This document shows positions 11,990-23,429 of a stretch of DNA of 64,000 nucleotides, piece after piece (positions within the stretch are counted from its first letter, which is position 1; every line of letters starts with the position of its first letter). Location: positions 374,492-438,491 of the forward strand of contig NW_006499603.1 in NCBI RefSeq assembly GCF_000471905.2. Reading direction: 5' to 3'. Source of the stretch: Amborella trichopoda (lineage: Eukaryota; Streptophyta; Magnoliopsida; Amborellales; Amborellaceae). A program made the translations under genes and the position numbers. The notes below the pieces were generated by a model that ran no database searches, was not told the DNA's origin, and saw only the letters and a list, made by a program, of their open reading frames with translations.

Positions 11990-13480
11990 CCCAGCAGAAT
12001 GCTGAGCAAGTTCTTATGCATGCCCTCTTTGAGGCAATGCTCCAGTAGGGTCTTGTCACCCTTAGGTCAGTAAGACAGCCTAGGCATCTTTCTCGGGGCA
12101 TGGAAAAATTTGGTGCCCCTATCAACAAGTGTGGGGTCATGAACTCAAGGAGTGCACTGTGTTCAAGGCCATAGTCGCGAAGAAGGTCCAGCAAGCCCAC
12201 ATCATCTGTGTGGTTCTCTCAGGACACATCCAAGCCCTCACTCCCATTTAAGAGGAAGCCTCGCTACAAACCCCACATGAGCATGCACTGGACCTTATAG
12301 AGCCCTCGACCTCTCAGCCCTGGGAAGTCTACCATGGGCAAAGTAGGCTCAAATCCCTAAAACGTGAGGCGGTCTACCAACCTAGGGACACTCACCAGCC
12401 TGATAGGGCGGTCCAAACTCCCCCTCAGGGATCCCAAAGGAGACGGTGAGCACCTAGGTCAACCCACGGAAGGAATCATCTTCCTCAACCACTAGTTGAG
12501 GAAGAATTCCTCAAGTCCCTTCATCCGCTGCCGACCTTGCAGGACTTCATCCCAAGCATAGCTTGCCTCATCTTATCGTCCAATCAGACAGACCGCCCTG
12601 AGTCATCAATATCTCAGGAGTCGGCCAAAATGGGTGACAACGTTAAAAGCACCCCACAACGGTCAAAGCCGGGGCATGACCTTAAATATCCCCTGCAAAC
12701 ATCCAATTCCGACGACGACGTAAAAAGCTACCAGGAACGTTCTGACCCTTCTTCTCCTTCCCCCTCCTCTATTCCTTCTGTAGGTACCACTCGGCGACGC
12801 CCAGATTTCGACACTCTAAACCAAGAGTTCGGAGCACCAGCCTCACCACGCCGCAACATGAGCGCCTCAGAGAGATGCTGGCCCAGGCGACTGGATTTTC
12901 AACAACCACCGACGTCTTGTCAACCTGAGCAAAGACCGAGTCATCTTCAGACCCCTATTCTAAAAAGGCCTTCCACATGGTACGAATCTTGGAAGTACCA
13001 ACCTGCACAGGGCAAATAGGTCTAAGATCGAGGAAGAAGTTGCAGCCCACACCTCAAAAGCTCAAGGTCCTCAAACTTCCTGATCCTTCACTTTCCCTTA
13101 AACCTAAACCTCAGACTTCTACATCCCTAGTACAAATTCTTATTACTGCCCCATTAACCCAGATCGCACCGACTTAATAAAGTCAGCCAGTGCCACAAAT
13201 CAGAACTCAACCGAAGCCTATTCTTAAGCCTACCCTATCACCTACACCAGTGACTGGAACACAAAAGGCCAATGAGGATAAAGTGAAATATGACGTAATT
13301 GGGAACTTGAGAAAGCTTCTAGCCCTTCTAAATATCTATGATGCCTCCTGCTGTCTAGAGACTACCGTATGGCCCTAGTGCAAGCGCTTTCTAAGATAGA
13401 GGTATACGAAACCAAAGTGGAGCCCATTGAGGTCAACCCGCCCATCCTGAGTGGTGGAATGTCTTTCTCCAAAGACGACC
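11990..13480 (+). pseudogene. Post-gag / pre-protease remnant of element B
   Basis: Broken frames downstream of gag lie here. The recognisable part is YDVIGNLRKLLALLNIYDAS (13289-13348). After a frameshift come MALVQALSKIEVYETKVEPI and GGMSFSKDDL (13363-13483). Plant Gypsy polyproteins often carry such a conserved stretch (L-IPALLSVYDAL-type, then a FS-DDL motif) just before the protease. Here sequence similarity ends at the FS-DDL motif, so protease, RT and integrase are absent rather than merely mutated. Frames at 12537-13019 are Ser/Pro-rich and unrecognised. Confidence 0.6.
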
Positions 13481-13484
13481 TTCA

Positions 13485-14900
13485 CTATCGTCGTCTACCC
13501 ACCAAGACGCTATTGGCGTCTCGAAGCCAAGGGTAGAACTATCACCGTCTACCACCTTGAGGGAATCGTTGTCTCACGATCAGAGCCAAGGACTATCGAC
13601 GTCCCGCAAACCAAGGCGCATTAATGCCTCGCCCAAACTGTCAGCACACGCTGCACGTGCGACCCTTGAATCCAGACAAGCCGCCTGACACTTGCGGTGT
13701 GGCCAGTCGTCGTGCATGCGGAGGGTGACTGTTCACCGTCCCACGACTCCTCACCTCATCAACCACTACGATCCCCCAATCCTTCGAGTTTCATCGGGAA
13801 TTCACCCCGCCCACCGGGAAAATGCTTCCCACCGTCTGCTCATTGCTGAAGTTAGCCAAAAACCACTGGAAATCGCCGAAAAAAGCTCTCCTAGGTCCCT
13901 GCAACCTCCCTTGTTCCCCTCTTCAGCAGTTCACCAAAGCTCACCATAATTCAGCTAAGTTTTTGGTAAATTCAACACGGCCCCTTTTCCTTCTCCTCCA
14001 ACAACTAGAGAGCTGGTAAAACCCTCTGAACTCTTTGTGACCTCCCCATCAAGTGTCGGAGCAGTGCTCGAACCTCTGCAGGGCACCTCTGCAAATCTTG
14101 CTAAGGCCCCAAGAGACACACTTCCTTCCTCAAAAAGCCTCGACACTTGTGGAAAAGTCTTCACAATCACATTGCGAAGATTCCCACCTTCTGAAGCTCA
14201 CCAGAAAAATCCATAAGGGCCTGTCTTTGCAAGATTTTGGCTAGGAAGTGCTCGCTGGAAAGCCCTCATCAAAAAGCTTTGACTCTCTCTCTCTCTCTCT
14301 AAAAAGCTTTCTACTATTTTACCCTTCGATAAAATAGGAAGTTGGGTTTCTCCCCTTTTTATACTCCGTAGTACCAAAGACTACCCCTGACAAGCTCAAA
14401 ATGATGCTCCGGTCCCCAGCTCTTAGTGGCGATAAGACCAGGCCGAGGCGGACCAAGCTCGGGATCCAAAGCATCATTGCAACACGCCTCTTCAAGACTT
14501 GTGTCGTGTGCCTTACCAGAAGGCTAGTGTCGTGCGCCCCATCAAGACTTTTACCGAGTGCCTCAACCAGAGACTATCGCCGCGCATCTTGTCAGATAAT
14601 ATCGTCGTGCGTCTCGTTCAGGGGGTCATCGCCAATCACGTCTCGTCGAAAAATCATCATCGCACAAAACACCGGGGCCTACTACCGTGTGCTTCACTAA
14701 GGGACCTAACACATCAACTGGGCTTACTGATGCATGTGCCACATCATACTTGGTGCCGCACGCATGCCTCGGCACTCCCCTCCGGACCATCATCCCTCAT
14801 CTTCAGGAAGTTTATTCCCTGCATCACAACCTCGCTCCTCAGAGAACCCAATCTCTGGTGACGAATCTATTCCCCATGAAGTCACATTTCTTCACCATGT
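13485..14900. other. Element B non-coding 3' region
   Basis: No gene is recognised. The DNA is GC-rich with degenerate phrases such as CTATCGTCGTCTACC and GTGTCGTGTGCCTTACC that resemble each other and parts of B's LTR (8040-8180). A CT microsatellite lies at 14283-14301. Confidence 0.5.
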
Positions 14901-14904
14901 ACAC

Positions 14905-15995
14905 GGTCCTAGCTGTATGACTTTAAATTGCATAGCCACGATCCATGCTGCATGACCCTAAACTGCACAACCATAGTCCTCGTTCCATGACTCAGAACTA
15001 TACGACCGCGGTCCGAACTATATGACCTTAAACTGTAGCGAAGTTATAGTTGCACGACCTTAAACTGTAAAGTCCTTGTCACATGACTTTAAACCTACGA
15101 CCATGGTCCAGCTGTGTGACCTTAAACCATAGTGCACGCTCTTGTCGCATGACGATAAAAGGCATAGCACCATGGTCCAAACAATATGACCCTAAACTGT
15201 TGCGGAGGTCTAGTGGCATGACCACAAACTACATGGTCCTAGTTGTATGACTTTAAACTGCATAGCCATGGTTCGAGCTACAAGACCCTAAAACTGTAAC
15301 ACGCAGTGCGAAAAATAGTCCATATGCATAACTCCAACTAGACCCCCAGCAGATTTAGATGTATGCAAGGGTCGTACTTACCCCATCATCTCCATAGGGT
15401 TAAGGCCATTCTTACCCCTTCAACCCATGGTGGGGTTCATCTGTGCTCTGGCCTATCAGAGTTCCATGCACACTGATATTCATTATCTCTGTGGAGTCAC
15501 ACTAGCCCTCCTAATCCCCAGTGAACCCTATCCCATTTACTACTTCTCGTAGGGTCACCACCTTCATCTACTTCTCTTCGCATGTGTATAGTCTTAATTA
15601 TCTTTATCCTCAGGGAGTCAGATTGCTATCCACATACCTACCCCTCCATGAAGCCCTACTGATAGGGCAATTCATACTTGGTCCGCATCGCATGACTTTA
15701 AACTGCATGGTTCGTGCTGTATGACCTTAAACTACACAGCCATGGTCCGCATTATATGACCTTAAGCTGCACAGCCATGGTCCATGCTGCATGACCCCAA
15801 ACTGCATAGCCATGGTCCAAATTATATGACCTTAAACTATAGTGGAGGTCTAGTCGCACGACCTTAAACTGTATGGTCCTAGTTGCATACTTTAAACTGC
15901 ATAACCACGGTCCAAGCTATATGACCTTAAACCATAGTGCATGTCCTGGTCGCATGACGTTAAACTGCTTTGCCCAGGTCCAGGAGGCATGACCT
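14905..15995. repeat. Degenerate 30-40-bp tandem repeats, element B 3' region
   Basis: Units of the form ATGACCTTAAACTGCATAGC plus CATGGTCCGAGCT recur through 14905-15310 and 15683-15995. A non-repeat stretch (15310-15680) separates the two blocks. The array directly precedes the 3' LTR, the position where Tat-lineage elements carry hypervariable tandem repeats. Confidence 0.85.
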
Positions 15996-15997
15996 TA

Positions 15998-17547
15998 AAG
16001 GCGCCCCCACATATGATTCAGCGATGAGAACACAGAAAAACATCAAGGAACGAACACACTATCGATCCAAAATTTCAAGATCTACTCAAATTGCAAGTAA
16101 CATGATCGTACATCAAGAGCACAATCCATGGCTCGAAGTTGATCTCAAATCGATCACCACGCTGAGCCCTACAAGAAAACGATCATCTTACGATTAACCA
16201 AGCCGTAGAACGACCCCGAATCAACTATGCAAGATCACACAAGTTCTAGAGCAACACAAGAACTATTCTGGAATTCCACAACTTGTTAAGAAGGGGCAAA
16301 TCTGTCATTTTGTACCTTATTTTCTCTTTTTTCTATTCAATTTAATCTTAATTTCAAATAATTAGGGTTACTTTTGATCATCCACCCATGTTTGGGGTAC
16401 ACTTATATACATACGTACCATCATTATACGCACAAAAGGAGAAGAGCTAGAGGCATACACACACAAGAGAGAGTTTTCACTTAAAACAAGTTTCTCTTTC
16501 TTACCATTGTTGTGTCACGCTTGAGAGAGGGAATGAGGTGAGAGAAACTTTTGACCAGTACCCCTAGGTTTGGGGTAAACTTTCTCTCTCTTCTTTTTTT
16601 TCTTCTTTTCTCTCTCTTCTCCCATCTCTTCCCCTTCTTCTTTGTCTGAGTCCCTCGCAGGGGTCATGCACGGCAGTGGCAATGTCGTGCATGCCTCTTC
16701 CTTGCTCTGACAGGGCACGCAGGACGATGGCAGCACCATGCACGAGTTTTCCTCCCCTTCTATTCGTCTGTCTCTTTCTTCCAGTGAAGTCACTAGATAG
16801 CGCTGCCCATCGCCGCTTACAAACGTAGCTTTCCAAATGGCAAGGTTTGTTGCCGCCAGCAGAGCTCTCTCCCTATCACGCGTCTAGTGTAGATGGCGAT
16901 ACCTATCACCGCCCACTAGGTGCTTTGGCAACACTTATCACTGTACCGAGCCACCTTCACATGCTTGGTGTTCATCATCGTTCTCCCTGCGTCTCGTGCC
17001 TATCATCGTGCGACCTAGGAGAAACTATCGTCCGCAAGGGATGCGACGTCTCCTTGCATCACCCACCATGATACCTATTGACATCTGGACTTCCCCTTCC
17101 CTTTGTCATCTCGTTCTTTCCTCGCCACCTCTTCCTCCTCCCACTTAACTAAGGGTGGACCTATCTTATCACCGACGGGCCGACCTCATTTTTGAGTAGT
17201 ATTGTCGTCGTGCTGGTCCAGAGAACCATGCCCGTCTTACTACCCTTTCGAGTCACTAATCTGTGGGTGTCATGCTAGTCTCATCCCTACGTCAGGCTCT
17301 CTTCTCTTTTCTATCTTTCACCCAACCTTGCACTTCATCACCTTCTCATGTGAACGTGCATTGCCCTAAGACAAGGGTGGGTCCCTTCGACCCACTTGTC
17401 TTACAAATTAACCATAAAAGTGTTGTGCAAAAAAACAAGAGGATTACAGATCAAGGGAGGTGATTCCAAACCAGCTCAAGCAATTGGGGGGTTTTCTTCG
17501 TGATCTAAGAGGGAACCCACGCGAGCCAGCCTAAGTAAGTCCTGAAC
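15998..17547 (+). repeat. 3' LTR of element B, left part
   Basis: It aligns with 7069-8655 of the 5' LTR and has only a stub (CCCACATATGATT) of the more upstream part, so its left end is deleted. It is interrupted at 17548 by a solo LTR and continues at 19333. It holds no gene. Confidence 0.88.
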
Positions 17548-19332
17548 TGTCACACCCCAAGAATTTATGATACTGATATTCCTGAGATGTGACTGACAAA
17601 ACATAGATACATTGCTTGATAGGAAAAATATATAGTGGCGAATTCTTACAAAGTAACAAAAGAAAGTTTAAGCAAAACTACAATATCTTCCCAAAGTTGA
17701 TCTTGACAAGGACTCAAATGAAACCGCAGTTATCCTAAAAAATGTTTACCATAGTTTGATGAGTTTGGCTACTCAGTAAGTGATCATCATAATCCTAAAA
17801 ATAATCATATGATTGAAAGATATCAATATTTCCAAAAAGGAGATCTATTAACAGAAATGCATTAACAGTTTCACTTCCAAAAATTCATAATTAAGTATAA
17901 TCCGAATAATTGAAATACATATAACATTTTAACGGCAGTGCATAATTCAAAGGATTTCACAAAATACCCTACTGGTGTCCCAAGTAGGTCACCTATATAC
18001 CCCATCAGCGTCCTGATGGGTCCACTTAATCCCTATCGGCGTCCCAGATAGGTCCACTTAATCCCTGCAGGTCCACTTATACCTCACCGGCGTACCGGAT
18101 GAGTCCACTTAATCCCTACCGGCGTCCCGGATAGGTCCACTTATACCTCACCGGCGAACCGGATGAGTCCACTTGCATACTTAAATTATTTCTAAATCTC
18201 TTTAAACATTCGAAAGCAGCAATATCATGTACTCAACATATCACTGAAATCATTAATATGAATTTCACTTAAACCATTAATAACAATCACTCTCTATAAC
18301 ATTTCAAAAATAACCAATCAAATATTTTGGGCTCAAATTTAGAAAGGTAGCAATTTGTAAAGGCATTCTAGCATAATTGCCAATTTAATATATATAGAAA
18401 AACTCTTATAGAAATTCAAGAATACGGAATTATCACAATTTATGGGATATCAATCCACAAATAAACATTTCACAACAATACTATAATCAATTGCAAAAAT
18501 GTCAATTTTTAAATAATAAGGCAGTCATTTGCACATGAATTTTAGAATGTCTAAATATTCAAACAGTAGAAAGAAATATCACAATTTTACTAAAAGAAGA
18601 AATATCACATTTATTTCTAACAATAGACAAGAAAAATAAATAAATTTATTTTTTCATAATTTACAGCATTCAAAATTTCTAACATAGATAAAATATCACA
18701 ATTTTTATTAAAAAGATTATTTTTCAAGATAATGAGGTCACGTGCGCATAAAATTTATCGAGCCTAAAATTCATGATAATAAGCAGAAATAATTATTTCA
18801 TTTCATTTTTAAAAAGAATGGATTATTTTTCGAGACAATGGGGTCACTTACACACAAAACTTATAAAATAAAGATCCTGAACGGAAATATCACTATTTTT
18901 AAAAACATATTATTTTTCAGGAAGACGATGTCACTTACACACAAATATTTGAGAGGGAGCTTCCGATAAAAATTCGGCTCTAGAGAGGAGTTCACTGTGT
19001 TTCGATCAGAGAGAAAAATCTCATAAGTTTTCTAAGGTAGGAGTCTTCATCTCTCTGAATTTAAATTCTACTAACATATTATTTTATTTTTTTATTACGT
19101 TACAGGTGTGAGCGTTAGTTTACGCTTTAAACACCTAAAGCCCATATCCTTTAGTGGACGTGGCAAGAGCAAGGAAACACAAAGCTTTTAAACGAAAAGC
19201 TTTGAAAAGTAGAGATGGTCCCTAAGGACCATCATGTTCAAATGAATCATCATGTATTAAAAGTTTATTTTCTTCTTTTCTTTTCTTTTTTTTCTTTTTT
19301 TTTTTTTAAAAAAAAAGTTTAGGATTGTTACA
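17548..19332 (-). mobile_element. Solo LTR, probably a Del/Tekay-type Gypsy
   Basis: This 1785-bp insertion begins TGTCACACCCC and ends GGATTGTTACA. It is flanked by perfect TGAAC duplications (17543-17547 and 19333-19337). It has no PBS, PPT or coding region, so it is a solo LTR left by recombination between two LTRs. On the minus strand it starts TGTAACAATCC and ends GGGGTGTGACA, typical of plant chromovirus LTRs that precede a tRNA-Met PBS; that sets the strand. The surrounding B LTR reads on smoothly across the site. Confidence 0.92.
17960..18180. repeat. Minisatellite inside the solo LTR
   Basis: Units of the type ACCGGCGTCCCGGATAGGTC followed by CACTTAATCC or CACTTATACC occur about seven times with small variations. 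They contain short inverted repeats (CCGG, ATCCGG). Confidence 0.8.
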
Positions 19333-19492
19333 TGAACCCACCTAATATTCCTCTCCCATTGGTTGGTATACTTGCCCTTGCCCTCGAGCAAGCTTCCTAG
19401 AGAGCGATCTCAAATCCCGGGTTCACCAGAAACTCGAGACACGTGCCGCCAGATCGCCTAGATTCGAAGGGCGAGATCGAGGCACCTAATCA
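19333..19492 (+). repeat. 3' LTR of element B, right part
   Basis: It resumes the LTR after the solo LTR and aligns with 8654-8806, ending CTAATCA. Element A sequence starts at 19493. Confidence 0.85.
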
Positions 19493-19964
19493 ATGTGGGC
19501 GAGACAAGGGAGAGGGTTCGCTTGCCTATGAAGTAAAGCGATGTAAGAGTGTGCCCCAGGCGCTCTGAGTGTGCCTCAGATGCTCTGAGTGGGTCCCAGC
19601 TGTAGGCAGGCTGAGTGGAGTTGGGATGCATGCATGAGCTGGGCGGCGTTTGGATGGTGATAGGCGTGTCGTTCCTGGTAGGACACATCATGCATGCAGC
19701 AATTAATGCAGGGCAAGAGAGGCAGTGTTGACATCACACAAAAGTTCGATTACATGCCCTTAGTGCTTCCTTGGGACTGAGTGTAATCTTTTGCACGTGT
19801 GGCATGTTGCTTGGCATGCCACTCGTACGACCAGACCTTTGAGGCGCGTGATGATGGCTTGTGTGATGCTTCGATTTGCGTGATGGCAGCTCCTCGATGC
19901 TTAGCCTCTGATGCTTTGCTTCGCGTGCTGCTGGCGTTCTCATGTGATGGGGGGGTGAAGGTTT

Positions 19965-19972
19965 TATAAAAG
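19965..19972 (+). promoter_or_regulatory. Candidate TATA box for the opposite-strand ORF in element A
   Basis: TATAAAAG lies about 130 bp upstream of the ATG at 20102, on the strand opposite to element A. A pyrimidine-rich start region (TCTCTTTTACCC) is about 25-35 bp downstream, as in plant core promoters. Confidence 0.5.
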
Positions 19973-20101
19973 GAGGGATGTCTGCTTTTCTCTTTTACCC
20001 AGGGTCTAGATCCCAAGTAAAAGCAATCACCTTTAGCTCATTTGTTCGGGCCTCCTTTTCGGCGTTCACCTCATTTCGAAGCAGCACTATTGAGTAAGGC
20101 C

Positions 20102-21049
20102 ATGACCAGCAGGAGTCCTCCTCCTTCTCCACATAGTAACGTGTGGCTACTTGGGCTTGCGTGCGTGGCTGGTGCACCGTTTTCTTTTGACATGACCCTT
20201 TAGTTCGTTTTTTTTTTTTTAACAGCAACGAAACACATGAGGTTTGCTGCTGAGGAGACCTCTGCCTCGTCTCCCAGGGCATCTGTGTCGATCGACGCTA
20301 AAAGTCAGTGGGCAGCTGGCGAGCCTTCTTCAGAGCCTCCGAGTGCTCGCTCCGAGTCTTTAGCTCTTGTGGTCAGGGAACCTATCCTCAACATGCCCCC
20401 ACTTGCTTCAGCAAGTTCCCCGAATATGGCTTCGTCAGTGTTGGGCTTTAGAGCGCGAACTGTGCGATTTATGCTCTAGACAGGTCTGGGGGGTTTGAAG
20501 GAATGCCCCCTTTCCGACCTCCAAGAGGGGATTGAGGGTGTGAGGGTCTGTACAGCTAGGCTGTGAACCGTGGGCTTGGATGCGGAGACTTTCGACTGGG
20601 TACAGAAACTGCTTTGGAACCTTGCAGATTGGGGGGCTGAGGCTCATTCATCGGACATCTCCGCACGAACATTTTGCTCAGCGCTTTTGGCCTCCCTGAG
20701 GGCAAAGAGGGAGAGAATTGCTTCCCTCCATTCTCGGATTGTGAGGGAGGAGGAGGAGATAAAAGAAGACATACAGAGAGATGTAGACAAGATCGCTCTA
20801 TTACAGACTCGTGTGGCTAACTTGAAGGAGCGACTGTAACGCTATCGAAAGGCGATGGCTACAAACCCTCGCCGCTTGGACTAGTTGGATTCAAACATAA
20901 CGACGGTCACCGTATTGTTTAAGTCAATCGCCATGGAGATCACCCGTGGTGAGGAGGAGATGCAAGTTGTGATAGAGAGAGCACATGAACTAAAGGCGAG
21001 GATGTGGGAGACGCTCAACCGCATTCAACATTCTCTCTTCTCATTGTGA
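20102..21049 (+). pseudogene. Opposite-strand coiled-coil ORF of element A (aORF), decayed
   Basis: This reading frame runs against the direction of its host element, between gag and the 3' LTR. A short first exon (20102-20135) starts MTSRSPPPSPH. A candidate 90-bp GT-AG intron (20136-20225, with a T-rich tract before AACAG) joins in frame to 20226. The rest keeps one frame to 21049 with no indel, but stops lie at 20477, 20564, 20837 and 20882. The N-terminal part is Ser/Ala/Glu-rich. The C-terminal part has strong heptads (RAKRERIASLHSRIVREEEE, DVDKIALLQTRVANLKERL), so it is probably a coiled coil. Some Tat-lineage elements are known to carry extra ORFs on the opposite strand there. Function is unknown, and the splice model is an inference. 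Confidence 0.55.
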
Positions 21050-22055
21050 ACAGGCCCCCGATCCACCCCGATTTTGTAACCTCTTTTGAATATGAATAAG
21101 ACAGTGAATTTTCTTATTCTTTCTATTTGATGTGTTCGAGGTTTCTTTCTTTCCGTTCCTTTTATTTTGGATTTCACATTTCCCCCCTTTTTTGAGAGAA
21201 AGAGGGGCAATAACATCGAGAATTGGGGTCTAGGGGGGTGCGTGATCATTCTCCTAGGATGCTGCAGACCCCCATCGGTCCGTGGTTCTGTTAGGAGGTA
21301 GTTTTAGAGTCGTGCCTCTGTGACTGTAGTAGGGCCTTCTTAAAGTCCTGCCCTTGGGACTGACAGTAACGCACGTCTTTAGGTCCATGTGCCCGTATAG
21401 GGAGAACCCTGAGGTGTTCTTATGGTGGCGTGCCAATCTCCCTCGATGAAAACGACCTGCCTCGGGATGAAGTCGTGTAGGGTAGGTCGCGGGGGTAAGG
21501 GTTCTGTCTCGTCTGGGTATGCGGGAGACTGGGTGTCTCGAATTAACGTGACCAGCTCCTCCCAGTTGTGTCTCTCTATTCCGAGCAGGTGGGGCTCTTG
21601 TGCATGGGGTGCAAGTGTCATGTCTGCACGATGAACCGTGCTACCTCTTGCATTCATTAGTCCTCGGTTGGCGAGATACAACTACCATGGGGGCGAAGAG
21701 TCAGAGATAGATGATTCAGAGGCGCTAGCAACAGGGCTTTGAACCCGCCCTGTTTCTGGATGGGAATGGGGACATTGATGGGGCATTCTGCTCCAGGACG
21801 GGGCTTGCTCACTAGTTAAGGCTATCCACCCATCTTGGCTGTATCCTTGAAGGATGTCCAGGAACCAGTAACTGTGGCACAAGTCGTGACCACTCAGCTG
21901 GTGGTAAGGGCACTACGAACCTTGGCCTTCGCCAACCATTCGCCTCCGTGTCTTGGGGGAATGGGGCACGATCATCTCGTGCTGCACCATCGCATCGAAA
22001 AGAGTAGGGAGCCAGCAGGGCTATGGCTTGGCCTCAAGAACTTCATCGTCCAGCT
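21050..22055 (-). other. Element A post-gag region, unrecognised
   Basis: Minus-strand frames at 21379-21681 and 21682-21882 are adjacent and may be parts of one broken post-gag ORF. I recognise no protease or pol motif. Plus-strand frames here are shadows. Confidence 0.4.
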
Positions 22056-22059
22056 CCTC

Positions 22060-23425
22060 ATGGATTGTGACCACATGACAAGATTCAGGTGTCTCGAAAG
22101 CCTTTTTGAGGTCCTCCAAATTGATCTTCCCCTTTTGAATCAGGGCTTCAATATTGTCTTTGAGCCGGATACAGTCCTCGATAAGGTGCCCCAGCATTTG
22201 GTGAACGCACAGTAGCTGGGATGATCAATACACTATGTGTGGTCCGATCGTTTTCTAGGTGGGAGAGTCACCATGTCTTGCTCAATCAACATCGTAGCCC
22301 TGTTGAAACTGTACTGTTGATTGAGCTTCTGCTATAACTCTTCGATTCATTGATAGATTTGTGGTGGGGTCACCCTGCTGTAGTCCAGCTTTTGGGGCGG
22401 CTGCTATTGTGCCGACCCTTGGATCCGCGGTTGCAGTCCCCTGGAGGTGTCCAATATTCGCAAGGGGGCTGCGTTGGATGTGGGTCGTGTGGCGGTCGTA
22501 ACCACCGTGTTGATCAAGTTTTTGGACTGAGCGGCGCTGGGGCTAGACCGGATGCCTTGAAATTGGCCCCCTGCAGAGGTTTGGGCCGAGTGTCTGCCAT
22601 GATGCTTCAGCAGGCTTTTGATCTTAGCCGCCTTGGTCATCATTTCGAAGAAGGTGGTGGTGTTAGATGCTTCAACATGAAGGGCGATTTATTTCCTCAT
22701 GTTTCTAACGCATGCCTAGACGGCCTCCACCTTGCTCATGGGGTTGGTCTGGCATGCTATGAGGTCCCTCCACCATTAGATATATTAGCCCACGGACTCG
22801 TCGAGGTTTTGGGACAGGGTAAGGAGCTCTATGGCTTATACGTCCTTATAGAAGAGTTGTTCCATCTCCCTCCAGGAGTGGACTGAGTTGGGCGACAAGT
22901 GAGCGTACCATTTGAATGCAGGCTCGACTAGGGTCTCCAAGAACAACAGAAGCAGCAATCTGGAGTTTGAGGCCGACTCCTGGCAAGCCAACACAAAGTG
23001 GGCTATGTGCTGCTGCGGTAGTGAGCCCGTGCCATCAAAAATTGGCAACCTTCCCTTTTGAGACACAACAAGGAAGGGAACCTGGTCAACAGAGGGAGGA
23101 TAAGGCTTTTGTTACCAGAGGTTGTCCTGTGTTTTGACGATTGCAACTCTCAGATGCTTCTATTAATCATTTGTTGGACGTCCTCCTGCGTAAACATCGA
23201 CGGCGTCACTCGAGGAGCCATATCAGGTCGGACTTTAGGAGAGGGAGGAGGATTCGGAGACCTTGGAACTAGAGCTAGAGGGGGAGGCTGAGGTCTTTCT
23301 TTCTCTCTGATTGGTGGTTCAGGGGGAGAGTTGGTTTCTTGGTGGGAGGAGACGGTCGGCAATGCCTCCTCGAGTCCTTTGAGCCTGTCTAGGATGTTGT
23401 TCAGGAGGTTCTCGAAGCGAGCCAT
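22060..23425 (-). pseudogene. Gag pseudogene of element A
   Basis: The start is near 23425 with ARFENLLNNILDRLKGLEEA, closely parallel to the N-terminus of the element B gag. A proline-rich linker follows. The capsid core has LPIFDGTGSLPQQHIAHFVL, VEPAFKWYAHLSPNSVHSW and EMEQLFYKDV. Further on are MMTKAAKIKSLLKHHG and a ruined Cys/His motif (YCAFTKCWGTLS near 22190). The longest open pieces are 23150-23428, 22836-23066 and 22404-22643; stops and frameshifts separate them. The gene is followed by no pol. It resembles the element B gag (EMEQLFY, KHHG) but is not the same family copy. Confidence 0.87.
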
Positions 23426-23429
23426 CAAG

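Noticed and set aside
17960-18180. Regularly spaced repeats considered as CRISPR-like
   Set aside because: The units are contiguous and degenerate with no unique spacers, and they sit in a plant LTR.
22350-22886. 178-residue plus-strand open frame
   Set aside because: It lies opposite the element A gag, whose capsid motifs are on the minus strand; it is a shadow.
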